Positions 1 to 13,800 are shown, counted from the first letter of the stretch. The stretch: 64,000 nt of DNA from Lateolabrax maculatus (GCA_031216445.1 CM062212.1:2701501-2765500), one strand, 5' to 3'. Numbers and translations are program-made. Notes: generated from the letters alone by a model not told the origin.

Positions 1-38
<38 letters not shown>
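1..38. repeat. (CA)n microsatellite
   Basis: Nineteen uninterrupted CA units open the window. A second, interrupted CA tract lies at about 318-364. Both precede the first visible TATDN3 exon and probably lie in its introns. No other feature was recognised in 365-741. Confidence 0.95.
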
Positions 39-41
<3 letters not shown>

Positions 42-741
42 TACACACCAGCATTGTACACACATTCTTGCATCGTCTGTATTCCACAACTGTCTCTGTT
101 CACACAGCATTTAGATTAGGCTTCGTATGGCTTAAGGATGTTAAATAATAAAACATCTCACACAAACACACACACACGTAACTGCCCCCTCAGTTAATCA
201 TTTTTAACTTCAATGTGACTTCTGGTGAAGTAAAGCAGATTAAACTCCCAACTCGCCTCCTTGATGGGGGACGTTAATGAACACAGTCGGTCACACTCTC
301 ACACACTTACACACCCCCACACACACACACACACACACACACCAACACACACACACACACACACTTCATTCTGTGGTAGCCTCTAACGCTGTAGAGTCTG
401 TTGAGGAATGTGCAGTATGTGTTTGTCAGAGCAGATTTCAGGCATCAAGGGGCTAAGTCAACAGTCCCACACTCCTGTTTCTGTAACTGTTATTTTTATG
501 GATCAAGTTGCAAACACAGCAAAGTCCCATGAAACACATTTTAGTCAATCTACGAGTCTATAACAACTCTCAGTCTCATATTTTCCATCAACCAAAGTCA
601 GCAACTACCTGGCGAACCAAAGCTAAAGAGCCAGATATTTTTCCCGGGAGCTGACGGAGACCAAAGCTGTAGCTAAAAGGCGAATGAACATAACATTTTG
701 TACATTTGGCTAAAATAACTGTTATCTACTTTTCTTTCCAG

Positions 742-2342
742 ATTGGTTTAGACTTCACGCCGTGGTGTGCTCCCACTCAGCAGGACAGAGACGACCAGAT
801 GAACGTCTTCGTTAAACAGCTGAACGTTGCCAAGGAGCTGGACCTACCTGTGTGAGCACCACAGAACAGAATAACGTACAGTTCAACCCTGGCTGTGCAG
901 GCTGCTGACTCCATACGTACAACGAAACACTAGAATACAAATGATTTGAATCCACTAAAATGCAGTGACTGTGTTCACTGTAATACATCAGGACCAAAAC
1001 TCTTATTTATTTTTTTATTAAAACCTGGAGCAGCTGGTTGATATGATTATTTTCTTGTATGAAATACAATATATTTATTCAATGAAAAATCACAAATTAC
1101 AGGTGAAAATCCATCCATTTCCTACTCTGAATTCTCTCTTCTTACTTTCTGTTTTCTGCACAGGAACGTCCACTCACGATCAGCTGCTAAGGTCACCATA
1201 GCGACCATGAGAGAACAAGGTGGGCGTCCCGCTCTATTTCGTCGTGTACGTTTACGTGGCTGCAAAACAGACATTTTAGATGTTACGTCTTTCCAACTTT
1301 CCGTCAGGTATCAGTCGCGCTCTGCTTCATAACTTCGCGGGGAAGCCATCAGTTGCTCTGGAAGGTGTGAGTGCTGGTTACCTGTTCTCCTTTCCACCTG
1401 CTGTCTGCAGGAACCGACAGGTAGGAGTGAATTCACGCTTTTAATGGGTATGATCATTTTGAAAAGAAGAAAACAGATGATATAGTTTACAACCCATCAC
1501 AATAGAAAAACGTTTTGCATTTTGAGCCATCATCAGCACTAGGATGAATATTATGGTTAGATGTGATTATATAGTTCGGCCTTCAGGTAAAACACTGTAT
1601 GTTTAAGCCAAAAATGTGACTGAAGTTAATATGTGTGCATCAAAATGGTCTTTGATCTCACATGAATCATCAGCTGCTGCATGTGCACAACAGAAACGTC
1701 TTTGTCTGCATTTTTGCTAAACCCATAAAACTTTGGCTCGTCTGCAGTCATATAAAACCTACAGGGGAAGTACAGCATGTTCCTACTGACATGTGATGTA
1801 CTTAAAAAAACACCGTACTTATAGAAAACACACTACGTAGTAATAGTGGTGTAGGAGACAGCATGTGAATGAATAATGTGAACGGAAGCAGGAAATTCAT
1901 AGTAATATCATAAGTTAAAGTCTTATTTCATAGTTCTAGTTTTACTACTTGGATGGAGAGTTGAACTAAAGTATTACTCATACTAGTACTACTAATAACA
2001 AGAGTCAGTTAATTTTTTCACCACCATACAGAGAGACAAACTGATCAAGCAGATCCCACTGGAACACATCTGTCTTGAGACGGACTCTCCGGCACTCGGG
2101 CTCGACAAGCACGTAAGTTTAGAATAATCAAAACTGTCTCAGCTATGTCTCCTCTGCAGATGTTTTTAGGTTTTTTTTATGTCTTCCTGTCTCTTTCTGC
2201 GTCCCAGGTGAGGAATGAGCCCAGTAACATCGTTCTGTCCTGCCGGTACATCGCTGATGTCAAAGGTCTGTCGCCGCAAACTGTTCAGCTTGTCGCCACG
2301 CAAAATGCGTACAGACTTTTCCCCAAGGCCGACAGGCACTAA
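742..2342 (+). CDS. tatdn3: TATDN3, TatD-family metal-dependent hydrolase (3' part; five last exons)
   Basis: Exons at 742-851, 1164-1219, 1308-1420, 2032-2112 and 2208-2342 join in phase and give the last 164 residues; the first ~110 residues of this roughly 270-aa family lie upstream of the window. The first visible exon begins IGLDFTP. Metal-site residues of the TatD fold are visible: the His of NVHSRSA (exon 2), the His of LLHNF (exon 3) and the Asp of ETDSPALG (exon 4). The C-terminus runs from VRNEPSNI through TQNAYRLFPK to a TAA. TatD proteins are metal-dependent nucleases or hydrolases; the physiological substrate of TATDN3 is not settled. The position beside SPATA45 and FLVCR1 matches the vertebrate gene order, which supports orthology. 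All introns have GT-AG ends. Assignment is confident; the 5' part cannot be judged. Confidence 0.93.
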
Positions 2343-2529
2343 CACTCACGTACAGTATGCAAGGTGCTGCAATGTCAGGTTTGGCCTCAGGGTGGCGCCA
2401 GAGGAAACTTAAACCTGGGACAATTTATCCTGTTCGGATCACTACAGGCTGCACTTTGTTGGGCTCAGCTACTCCCGGGGGTTAAAGTGATTGTTCAGAC
2501 CTGCACTCCTACAACTAAAACCACAAAGT

Positions 2530-2810
2530 ACATGGTAGATCATTTTCCCCAAGGGTCCATTGTCTGTCCAGTTCTATTCAACATCTAAATGCTGCCACGA
2601 TACTGGCTCACATTTTGAAAAAACAACAAAATATCCCGCCATAATGATGTGGACATCACGCAGATTTACATCACAATAAATCCAGATCATTGTGGACCCA
2701 TACAGTCACTGAACAAGCGCATTGAACAAATCAGTGACTGGATGTGTCAGAGTTTTCTCCAATTAAAAAAGGATAAAATCATCAGCAGATGGCCTTAGTG
2801 TAACGTGCTG
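2530..2810 (+). mobile_element. Decayed LINE reverse-transcriptase fragment
   Basis: Just after the TATDN3 stop the + strand encodes a piece resembling a non-LTR reverse transcriptase: FPQGSIVCPVLFNI near 2548, then after a frame break DVDITQIYI (a mutated YADDTQ-type active site) and QISDWMCQSFLQLKKDK near 2740. Stops and frame breaks show it is dead. It lies in the 3' UTR or immediate downstream flank of TATDN3. Confidence 0.7.
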
Positions 2811-3138
2811 TACAGATAAACCTGCCCAGCCTCGCATTAATCTGCTGTGTTTGAGCTGAAAACAAATATTTTTCAGTCATTAGGTGTTGAGCTATTTCAT
2901 GAAAGGAAGTGTTGCCTGCTAGTGGCTCCAGATGAAAAGTCAAAAATGCCAAATGTGAAGGCAAAAGACAGACAATAGTAGCTGAGATATTTAATTCTTC
3001 ACTTTAACAGGCCAACGTTCATTCAAGTTTCACAGGCAACATACAGTAGAAACTGCTTTTTAATGTCAAACACAAACAAATTCTCACGGCAAACACTTGT
3101 ATATTGTATCATGATGTATTCTGTTCTTTGTTCAAGGA

Positions 3139-3144
3139 AATAAA
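3139..3144 (+). promoter_or_regulatory. AATAAA, possible polyadenylation signal of TATDN3
   Basis: A canonical AATAAA lies about 800 bases after the TATDN3 stop, before the convergent SPATA45-like gene. Its use is inferred from position only. The stretch 2811-3600 is otherwise AT-rich with nothing recognised. Confidence 0.35.
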
Positions 3145-3626
3145 ATACTGAAAGTTGAAGTCTACACCAGGTGTGATTTATCTGCAAGAGAAGAAACAAA
3201 AAAAAGGTGTAAAAACAGGTCAGATAGTTGTTTCGATGTTAAGAAAATCATGCAGTATAATGAGATAACCCCCCCGACCAAGATAATCAGAAATCATTTG
3301 TGTACTGAATGACAACAGTGGAGATTTTCAAGCTTAAGCCCATTAATTTTCATAGTGTAACGTACTATAAGAGATTGGCAGAGTGGAAAGTAAAAAGAAG
3401 CATAAGACACCACACACATATGACAGCATGGCTTTGAGTTCTGTCAGGAATAATGCATGAAAGTATTGATACTATAAAAATGAGAAACTATGATAAACGT
3501 GTGAAATATCTAAAAGGAGTCCCAGTGTGAAGGATCCTCCTCCCTCCAGGCCCTCGGAGCTGCTTTAGGAGGTATCAACTGTGGAAACACGTTGCGATAA
3601 TAAACCTGTAACCTCCGATGGAGACA

Positions 3627-3944
3627 TTAGATCTGCAGGAATATCTCAGTGAACTCTCCAGACAAAGCCTCCTTACAGCTCTCCTCGAAGTGCCTTCTCT
3701 CCGGAGGTCTGTCGGGGGGCGGCGGCTTGCCGCGGGCCGCCCTGCGCTGCGGCCCGGCGGTCAGAGCGCCGAGGAGGAGCGGGCTGGTCCGCAGGTGACT
3801 CCGGTAGTGTCTCCTCTCCGTCCTCTCCCAGCACTGCCGGGGGCTCATCTCCACCTGACACCACGTCTCCCTCCGCAGGTTCAGCTCCAGCAGGGCCCGC
3901 TCCTCAGACCCGGACCCGCCGTTGTTGGTGTCTGGATGGGACAT
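3627..3944 (-). CDS. spata45: SPATA45-like small protein
   Basis: An open frame of 105 codons starts with ATG at 3944 (MSHPDTNNGG) and ends with TAA at 3627; an in-frame ATG at 4061 would add 39 residues. The segment LLELNLRRETWCQVE followed by WERTERRHY resembles, from memory, the Leu-rich, Arg-Glu, Cys-Val-Glu and Lys-Arg-His pattern of SPATA45, a protein of about 100 aa. Placement between TATDN3 and FLVCR1 and orientation opposite to both match the human order. The region is GC-rich, so part of the open frame could be compositional, and a further 5' exon may exist. SPATA45 has no known biochemical function. The call rests mainly on synteny and length. Confidence 0.6.
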   Translation of the reverse strand: MSHPDTNNGGSGSEERALLELNLRRETWCQVEMSPRQCWERTERRHYRSHLRTSPLLLGALTAGPQRRAARGKPPPPDRPPERRHFEESCKEALSGEFTEIFLQI

Positions 3945-4929
3945 GTTTTTGGTGTATTTGTCCTTTATAATAAACTGCCAGTCTGTGATGCTGCCGTTTC
4001 CATGGCAACGGGAAACCAGAAGAAGAACCAAAGATCTTTTATTTTTGGGAAGATGTCTCACTCCTTTGAGAGTTCAGACACCCATCGGACGACAAGAGTT
4101 TCTATTCAAACGTTTGAGCTTCAGGATACAATAAACTTTCACTTCCCCCCTTTATGCCAGCTGTGACTGTTTCACTTTTGGTCCCCATTTGCTCTTCTTG
4201 AAGTTAGGCCCTACTGAAAAACTAAAGCTGCAAAATGTTGTGAAGTAAAGTTATGAGTACCTTTTTAAAAAAACAGACTTTAGACCAGATGAGCCCAGAA
4301 AATATAATGTAAGATCCCATATGCCAAAAGATATTGTGAGAAGAATCTCTGATATGTTTAACACAAAGTACTCTTTCATAACGACATGGCTGATACCTAC
4401 GCATCTGTTCTCCTTTTCTTTAAGGTGGTCCATTACTGGCCAAAATAACAGGGTTCACCACATTATCCACTGAGAGCAAAGTCTTAGTTTCCTCCTGGAG
4501 CCTGTAGAAACAGACAGAGTGAGCCGTCACTTCCTTCACTGCTCTCAGACAGGCACCACTGAAGTCTGAGGTTATTTGATCCCCTGAGATCTGCCTACAC
4601 ACAACAAAGGGGTTTCTTATTTCTTCTTATCCATTATAGAAAAGACATATTTATTGTAGCCTAAGTAGAATAGTACTATAGAGATTATTATTATTTTATT
4701 TATTTTTATATTTCAGTTTATTTAATGCTGTTGAAATATTTATACCAGTCTGTCATTAATGCTTTTTTATGAAGCCAACTACTTTGGACTTGTCATTCAG
4801 ATTTTTTGAATCGGCCTTGGTAAACCTCCACAGAATCTTAAAATATATACATTGAAAAACATTTGATAATAAGAAAAATAGCTCCTTTCTGCACTGCTAT
4901 GGTAATATTTCACTCTGATACACAACCAG

Positions 4930-5125
4930 TCTACACCAAGTGGCAACCAATGTGGAAGTGCCAAAAACTGCAGTTTCTCGAATGGCCACTTGAGGCTCCA
5001 AGAGCAAGTTAATCCCCATAGACTCCCGTGTTAAAATGCCCAACATTACAGCGACCCCACTGGCTCCAAAAAAACAAGATGGCTTCAAAGCGGTAGTACA
5101 CAGACCGATGGGTGGTGTCATGGTG
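4930..5125. repeat. Dispersed teleost-type repeat
   Basis: The stretch containing AAGTGGCAACC, GGAAGTGCCAAAAACTGCAG and CCCCATAGACTCCCGTGTTAAAATG looks like a high-copy fish interspersed element of non-coding type (recognised from memory). It is followed by a CA microsatellite at 5142-5177. The rest of 4062-5800 shows no gene. Confidence 0.55.
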
Positions 5126-5140
5126 TCACGGTTTTATGGT

Positions 5141-5141
<1 letters not shown>

Positions 5142-5177
<36 letters not shown>
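5142..5177. repeat. (CA)n microsatellite
   Basis: About 18 CA units in the intergenic region between SPATA45-like and FLVCR1. Confidence 0.95.
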
Positions 5178-5178
<1 letters not shown>

Positions 5179-5929
5179 CAATGAAAGGCCATCTTAACAT
5201 CTTGTTTTTGCTGACCTCTAGCGGTTTAACTTCCTACCTCGCTGCGGTGATGTAGAAGTGTACTCCTGGGTGTGTCGGTACACTGTGACATCACTGATTT
5301 TCTCACACATACTGATAAAACTACTAAGTTTGAGTCCTGACTGGGACCTGAAGCTTGTTCCTGCTGCAGTGGGTCAGGTGATGATTAGGATTAGAGCAGA
5401 TAAGGGCCTGAGCATATGGACAGGCTAATTAGAGTATATGGACCAAGCAGCAACATTACAGGCCTGAAAGGAACCGGAGCGCAGGGGTTTATATTTGTCT
5501 TTTTCATGGATCTGTTTCATTATTGTTGTAACTATTTGTTACATTTACATTAGAGCATTTAGCTGAGCATGTCTTCCAGGATGACAAACAACCAGTTCAA
5601 ACTGAGATGAAACACAAATGCAATGTGTACTGGACGTTTATATAATAAATTCATAATAATAGGCTTATACATTTGTCATTCTTATTATTTTTGGTGTAAC
5701 TCCTAAACAGAAGGAAAGTCAGCAATTAAACTTAATTATTATAATTTTTTTTATTTATTATGTGATGGGATATATGGGTCTCCTATAGTTTATATGTCCC
5801 TGTTGCGTGTTGCCTCATGGGATCGCAGATTACCATTCACACACACAGCCGGGCAGTGGCCCAGGATCCTACATGCTGTCTGCAGCTCATTCATTGGTTA
5901 ATGGGCATCGGAAGGCCGTGTGTCAGCGT

Positions 5930-6205
5930 CGGCTGAACAAAAGAGAGCCGGAGGGCGCCAGAGACGCACCGGAGCAGAGCGGCGGCGTGCGGCTCCAGAG
6001 GCACGAGACACCGGCTTCTTTCCTAACGCGCAGGTTATTGTGACCTGAGTCTCAGACCGGTTCCTGTGATCCTCATCCATGATCTTTGAAGCGTAGTAGC
6101 GATGAGGAAACCGCTCTGTTCTGCGCTTCCTGGCTTCCTGTCGCGCCCCTAGTTGTCATCTCTCGACTCTGAAAAGGAGGAAACAGAGGAGTCGCACAAA
6201 GCATC
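5930..6205 (+). promoter_or_regulatory. GC/CpG-rich probable promoter and 5' UTR of FLVCR1
   Basis: Base composition changes from AT-rich to CpG-rich near 5930 and stays so through exon 1 (to about 6905), as at a housekeeping-type CpG-island promoter. The start codon at 6206 lies in a CATCATGG context. No TATA box was seen. The exact start site cannot be placed. Confidence 0.5.
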
Positions 6206-7698
6206 ATGGTCGCCGGCGAGCTCGTGCAGGAGCATCTGCGCGCGGACACCGGCGCACCTGACGACATCACGGTGGGCAGGAAGAGCCCCGAGCCGGGGGG
6301 CGCAGCCGAGCGACGCGCGGATCCCGCACACGGAGCGTGCGGGGCCGGAGCGGCGGAGCGGGCGCTGCAGGAGCAGGAGAAGGAGCTGCCGCCGGATGAG
6401 AGGGAGGCGATGCTGCCCAACGGAGGAGGAGGGGACGCGGAGGAGAAGGAGGGGAAGACGCTGGAGACGAGGCTGTACCGGCACCGGTTCGCCGTGCTGG
6501 CGGTCTTCAGCCTGTACTCCCTGGTGAACGCCTTCCAGTGGATCCAGTACAGCATCATCACCAACGTGTTCACGCAGTTCTACGGGGTGACCAACGACAA
6601 GGTGGACTGGCTCTCCATCGTCTACATGGTCGCCTACGTGCCGCTCATCTTCCCGGCCACCTGGCTGCTGGACCGCAGGGGGCTGCGGCTCACGGCCCTG
6701 CTGGGCGCCGGCCTCAACTGCGCCGGCGCCTGGCTCAAGTGCGCCAGCGTGAGCCCGGAGCTGTTCGGAGTCACCGTGGCCGCGCAGCTCGTCTGCTCCG
6801 TGGCGCAGGTGTTCATCCTCGGCCTGCCGTCGCGCATCGCCTCCGTGTGGTTCGGACCGCGCGAGGTGTCCACCGCGTGCGCCGCGGCCGTGCTGGGGAA
6901 CCAGGTCAGTGCGCGCGCGCGCCACAGATTATTGATTGGCTATGTTTTAGGTTGTGTGGAATAGAGAGACAATGAGATGTGGCAGAAGGGAGGAGAGCAG
7001 AGAGGAGATGGAGTCAATAGAAAAGAAGACAGATGCAGATGATGGAATACAATGTCACTGATAGAAAAGACTAGGTAAAGGTAAATTAAGAGTAAAGCTC
7101 TTATAGAAAGAATCAAGACTGTAAAAGAAGTGCAACAGACCTACAATAGATTATGATTAAATACAACAGAATAGAAAATAATTAAACTGAACTTTCAACA
7201 CAATAGAAGAAAACAAAAGACATAACTGAGTAATACACAAGGATGTAATCACAATACACCATATTTAAATGTGCAATATAATAAAACACAGTATAACAGC
7301 AGTACTAGTGTTTGTAAACAATCCCTCTCTCTCTCTCTCTCTCTGTCTCTGTGTGTCTCTGTGTCTCTCGTCCCCAGTTGGGAGTCGCTATAGGCTTCCT
7401 GCTGCCTCCAGTTTTGGTTCCCAACACGCCCAACGAAATTGAACTGATGAGGCACAACATCAGCATCATGTTCTACGGGACCGCCGCGGTCTCCACGGGC
7501 CTCTTCATCCTCACGATTATAGGTACGCAACACAAACACACACAACAACACACACAAACACACACACACACACACACGCTGCCTTGCCTCATGGGAAGTA
7601 ACATACATTTACTATGTGTGGCCATCTGTTCCAGTTGCAGGAGATTTGTGGTCCGGTTACCTCAAAGACGTGAGGTGACTACAGGCTAACTCTGCACA

Positions 7699-7742
<44 letters not shown>

Positions 7743-10700
7743 CTTGTCCTCCCGAGGAACTCACAAGGAAATCAACATATTCTTAGAAATCTTCCTCAGT
7801 GGGGACGTTTTGCTGCTCTTAACATGTGTAAACGACCAGTTCAGGATTAGGATTTGAGTTTAGGATTAAGATTAGAACAGGATTAGGTTAAAGTTAAGGA
7901 AAAACAACGGTTCAGGGTTATGGTTTTATGCATATCAACTATGTATCATGTTTTGGAGAGGGAACGGGTGGGGTTAGTGGTGAGTGGAGAGGCGAAAGAC
8001 TGATGCATTCTCATGTGATAACAATTTTGGGCAAAGGCAAAACACTTCTAAGTACAGGCAAAGCAGCAGTGGCTAAAAGGAAATATAAATGGATTCATTG
8101 GTCACATTTAACCACAAACACAACTCTATAAATATAAAGGCATTATGGGAACAGGAAGTAGCTCGTAGGGTACCCTGGCTGCCCGAAACACTCCCACAGT
8201 CACGCTATCACACGGCAGGTGTCATCACCTCCCGAGCCTACGATCTGCAAACCCAGCACCTGTGGTGTCTGTGGTGATCGACGTCTGGGGCATAATATCG
8301 ATCACATTACAGCAGTGGGTTAACACGAGCAGAAAACTGTACCTGCAAGTAGTTCCAGAGGGCACAAAAACCCATAGGAAGCAGCACGGCACACAGGAAA
8401 GTGTGTCTTAAATGGCATAAGAGGCCAAGCAAGTTAACCCAAACGTTTGTGTGTGTTCTACAGTCATAAAGGATCGCCCTCCCCTCCCCCCGAGCCACGC
8501 CCAGGCCGTCCTACCAAACTCCCCTTCTGAAGATTACTCCTACAAACAGTCCATCATCAACCTGGTGAAGAATAAAGCGTTCGTCCTCCTGCTCATCAGC
8601 TACGGTAAGCGGGAAACATCACCATGTGTTTTTTCATTCATTGTTTTTAAAGCCTTGTGTGGACTTTCAGATCCACAGAGTAACTTTCAGTGAGTACAAG
8701 AAGTCTCCACCCCTGGATTATCACCAGAACATAAGCAACATAACTCTAGTCGGGAGGTCAAGGTTGAATCAAAGTTAATGAGCGCTGACGGCTCTTCTGT
8801 TCGAAAGCTCCTGGAAGAGAGATTAAATCATAGATGTAGTCCAGACCTCTACTACAGCTGATACTGCTACCACATACATGTTTACTTCTACTTCTACTAC
8901 TACCATTACCAATACATTTACCACAAGAACCTCTACACAGCTGCTGCCATTACTACTACTACTATCACTACTACCGTGACCAATATGTATACTTATACTT
9001 TTATTATTGCTACTGCTTTTACTACTACTAAGATTATTATCATCACTACTATTACTACTAATATTATATTACTTATACTTGTATTATTACCTCTCCTACC
9101 ACTACTACAACTAGTATTACTTTAACTATACCACTTCATATTTTACTATTTTTACACACAAATGCACACTAGTATTTTGTTAAATTTTCTTTGTTGGAAG
9201 CCATTGCCCGTTTACACGTACAGGGTAGCACCCAAGTTTTAGGTTGTGAGTTTTTAACCTAGTCCTTCAACCCCTTCACACCCTTAAAGCCTATTAAAAT
9301 ATACTTTCACACACTCGCACTGTGAGAACTGGAGGTCTCTGGAGGCCTATTAAACCCACTGAGAAATGTTTGTAGAAAGTAAAACATCTGTGGCGTACAA
9401 TGCGGAAGCTGAGCATTTCCCCCGGAGAGGCAGCATTTGGGCCAATTTAAGCACAGCACCTGAAGAGGCTGAATGTGTTTTTTCTGCAGTCTAATGTTTG
9501 TGGCGTGATCGCCTCGTGTTGTTTCACATTACTCCCTCCGTGTGTGTGACAGCTCAGCATACGTCACACAGTCGACACGTTTGTTTTTTCTTCTCCATTT
9601 CCTCTTTTAAATGAGAGGAAGAGGCTTAGTGACTCTGTTACCCGGCAACAGCCAATCAGAGACGTGCATGCAGCCAGACACCACAGTGGGACGAAGAGAG
9701 CTATGTGTACGCCAGCAAAAATCTGTAGAAAGATAAGGTTTCTACGGGAAACCTCATCTTTCCACTGCAGTGTTTTTATTCTACAGTGAGGTTTGTTGCT
9801 CGTGGCTGTTTTTGCAGTTAGAAATTAGATTTGAAAACATCAAAACTGAAACCCAGACATATAATGAATGGACAAATGCAATTTCTAAGCTTCATGGGTT
9901 CACTTAGTATCAATACAGAACTGCTGAAACTAACTGCAGACTTCCCTGCCTCTGTCTGTCTGTCTGTCTGTATTACTGCAGGTATAATGACTGGCTCCTT
10001 CTACTCTGTCTCAACACTTCTCAACCAGATGATCATGGCTTGCTATGAGGTAAAGAAACACACAAACGACTTGTGGTCTGTAGGGGGTGAATCCCAGTGA
10101 CTCTGGTGGTTTTTCAATTGTATAATACTACAGGATACTTTAAAAACTGATGACTGAAGACCGAGAACACGGGATTTGGGGGTTGCCTTTTGCCACTTGT
10201 CCCTAACTGTGTTGTTCCCTGTCTTGCCACAGTCGTTCTGTATCTGTTTCTCTCTGACTGCAACACGAACAGGAAAGGATCTCGAGTCTTTTCCTGAGGG
10301 TCAGGTCCATCAGCTGCACTGTTGTAGCCATTGTCTTCTGTACTGAAGAGAAAAGCGAGTCACGAAGCGAGGCTCTCAGTTTAGTGTTGATCTTTGTGTT
10401 CACCCTCAGCTGTTGTCACATTTTAAAGGTTATGGCTGAAAAAACGAGATTGCAGATACAAATCAGGTCAAAGAACATAATATTACAAAAAAACTATGTC
10501 AGTTACTGCAGATGAGTACACAAACGTATCCACTTCAGCCATGCTTAAAACATGTTTTTGCACCATTTAGCTGTTTTTTTCTCCCATTCATGATTAAAAT
10601 GTACATAAAATGAGGTGGATGGAAACTGGGCGACTGAAGATAGATGGATAGAAAGAGAGAGAGAAAAGAACAAAGGGACTTCTGATGGTTTTGATGAGAC

Positions 10701-10769
10701 ATGAGCTTATTGTCCGAGTTCATTAGCTGTTTTCACGCATGCCTGCTGCCCACCAAAACACTGTCTGTG

Positions 10770-10800
<31 letters not shown>

Positions 10801-13800
10801 ACTCACACACTCACACACACATGCACGAGAAGCCAAACTACGGAGAGAAAGACTGATTCATTCACTCTAAAACTCTTCTCTCTCTCTCTCTCTCTCTCCT
10901 TTGGAGAGGCTGACACTCATTCAGTTTCTGCTTTTCTTAGCAGATCACACTATCCCTGACACACACACACACACACACACACACTGAGAGATGTTCACCC
11001 TTGCATGAACTTATAAAACTCTCTCAGCTGAACTGTCAAATAACTTAACAACCAGAAACGCTGTAAATCCCTGAGCCCCCCACACAACACCCATATAGAT
11101 GTACTTACAGCACATGTGACTGACTTATGGTCCATCTGTAAGGGAACCTTTGTGTTCCTGCTCAGATTTGATGAGTTTACAGAAGTGCAAACGTCTTTTT
11201 AGTCAGCTGTTTGTTTCCACTCAGGCTGTATTAACATATCCTCCCTCCTCTCCTCTCCTCTCCTCTCCTCTCCTCAGAACCAGGAGTTGAACGCTGGGAG
11301 AATTGGTTTGACTCTGGTTGTTGCTGGTATGGTCGGCTCCATCCTCTGTGGCCTGTGGCTAGACCACACAAAGACGTACAAGTAGGTGACACACACACAC
11401 ACACACACACCTTTCCCAATTTTCCCCAATTTTTTTACCGAATTTACAAAACATGTTATTTACATACATAGTTTTTATAATTTATTCATTTTCCTTGTGT
11501 GTTGTAACACAATGTTATATAGTAATGTCTTCTATGAACAGTCAGGGAAAAGTGGCCTTAACAATCAGGCTAATTTATTACACGGTCAAAAGTATGTGGA
11601 CACTTAAAGATTACACTCGTGGCTGCAGGCTAAGAGCTACTGATGTTGGGCGATAAGGCCTGGCTCACAGTCGGATTTAATTCATCCAGAGGATAGAGTT
11701 GAGGTCAGAGCTATGTGCACAGCGGCATTGTCATTGTGAAAAAGGAAAGAGTCTTCCCCACACTGTTGCCACAAAATTTGGAAGAAGGTATTGTCTATTA
11801 TATCATTGTTTGCTGTAGCATTAAGATTTCCTTTCATGGGAACTAATGGGCAGCGTGTCCACATACTTTTGGCCATATAGTGTAATCTCAGAGTTGTGCC
11901 ATATGTCTGACCCAAAAACAATCCTCCAGCTGGGAGGATAGATGCAGTAACACAAAACCTGAGAAGATCAAGTCGGAGGAAGCTAAGAGAAAAATAGAAT
12001 CCTGACTCGCTGCAACAGCAATGCTTCGGTTTAATGTGTCTCCACAGTTTTTATCAGTAAAATCAGAGGAATGGGATTTTTCCATCCATAGATAATCTAA
12101 TTTGGCCATTGCTTTTATCATCTGGTCTAACTCGTGTGAATCAGGACGGGGAGACTCAGAGTTTGACATGCAGAGGATGTTATAAACGGTGTCTCTGACG
12201 TGTTTGTGCTGCTGTTCTGCAGGATGACGACTCTGATCGTGTACGGCCTGTCGTTTCTGGGCATGGTGGTCTTCACCTTCACTCTGAACCTCAACAACAT
12301 CTACCTGGTCTTCTTCACTGCTGGAGTCCTGGGGTACGACATTTACATTTACGAAGTTACTGTATTTGTTTTTTACATGATGCTTGGAAACGAGACACAA
12401 ATCTCTTACAGTATTGTCACACTCTTTGATGCTCAGAGCAGTGTATACAAGACAAAGGTTGGTTTGTAATGTGCACCCCGATGGGAAGCTGTTCTTTCTC
12501 TTTATACCTTTGGCTGATGACATGAAGGTGGGAAACAATGACTTAGTTTAGGCAATCGGGCCAACAAAGTTTACATTGTACAGGATTCAACAATACATAG
12601 GGGAAATGAACATAAATACATTGTGTATGATCAAACTGTTACATTTCCCTTACTCTGCAAAGTTGGGGGTGTAGAGTGGAGGGGCGTGCAGGGTCGTAAT
12701 TTGCTCCGACACATTACATGTCACCTCGTAAACCATCTCCAGTTATGTCAGAGGGCTCATAAAGAGCAGTGAATCTGCACAGTCTGCATAACTTGTTCCC
12801 TCCTTCACACTTCATGTCCATTAAGAGCAGCGACCTCACATGGAGATGGGTACGGTTTATAAAAGAGTTCAGTTCAGTGGAAATGCAATAAAAAGCAATA
12901 AATTATCACTCAACACAACTACATTACTAGATTTCATTGTTTTCTGTAGAGAGACGCAGAAAAGCAGAGAGAAACAGTTTTACAGCAGCAGTTTCATTGT
13001 AAAGAAACTAAAACAGGCTGAAGGCAGAAGGTCTGTTGTTGTTTTCCCCTTCCAGATGCTGGGATTCAAACTGGCAGCTGTGTCTTTGACCCTCTGTCCT
13101 TTAGGCTGCATCACCCTGCAGTTTTACTCTCACAACTACACAGTGCTGCTTTCAAAACAAATAGTAAAGACACAGGGTGGGAGCTCTGTCTCTTTCTCTC
13201 ACTGTTGTAGGTTGAAACACACCGACACTGTGTAGATGTTTACATACAAACAGAAAGGTGCAAATTTACAAAATTACACATATATTGCAATACCTTTTAA
13301 ATATTGAGGATCCAGTGTGTAAAAGCCGTCATTTTGATTTTGGACCAACAATGTGTGACAGCTAAACAAAAGACCTTTTTATTTTTAATCTATTTTGGGT
13401 CTTTGAAAGGTTGTTTACATCTCTGGAGAATGTGATCGCATTTTTAAACAGAACAGACAGATTATTTGACTGTATTTAGTCTCTAAACGCAGTCTGACGC
13501 CCGTGTCTCAGGTTCTTCATGACGGGTTACCTGCCTCTGGGCTTTGAGTTTGGAGTGGAGATCACCTACCCAGAGTCTGAGGGAACATCGTCAGGGCTCC
13601 TCAATGCTTTCGCCCAGGTATCACAAAGTTCCTCAGAAGCGTCCCAAAGGTGCTACATGTTCTACTTTCACAATAATTAATCACGTGTTTGTTTGTGCAG
13701 ATATTTGGGATAATTTTCACGCTGATTCAGGGCAAACTGACCACAGACCACAATCCACTGGTTGGAAATCTGTTCCTCTGTGCCTGGATCTTCTTGGGAA

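Noticed and set aside
3618..4166. 182-codon + strand frame opposite the SPATA45-like gene
   Set aside because: Antisense shadow in GC-rich sequence with no resemblance to any family; the minus strand has the syntenic explanation.
6149..6925. Long open frame on the minus strand (258 codons) opposite FLVCR1 exon 1
   Set aside because: It is a shadow of the GC-rich FLVCR1 first exon: composition is Arg/His/Gly-biased with no domain, while the + strand frame is an excellent FLVCR1 match.
6538..6975. Second + strand frame overlapping FLVCR1 exon 1
   Set aside because: Frame-shifted reading of the same exon, low-complexity Arg/Ala/His-rich, runs past the real donor.
7844..7925. Interstitial telomere repeat
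   Set aside because: Units are degenerate GGATTA/TTTAGG variants with no run of TTAGGG, so it is only a weak low-complexity tract.
11888..12538. 216-codon minus-strand frame in FLVCR1 introns 5-6
   Set aside because: It covers FLVCR1 exon 6 in antisense and intron sequence, has no recognisable domain and no splice support.
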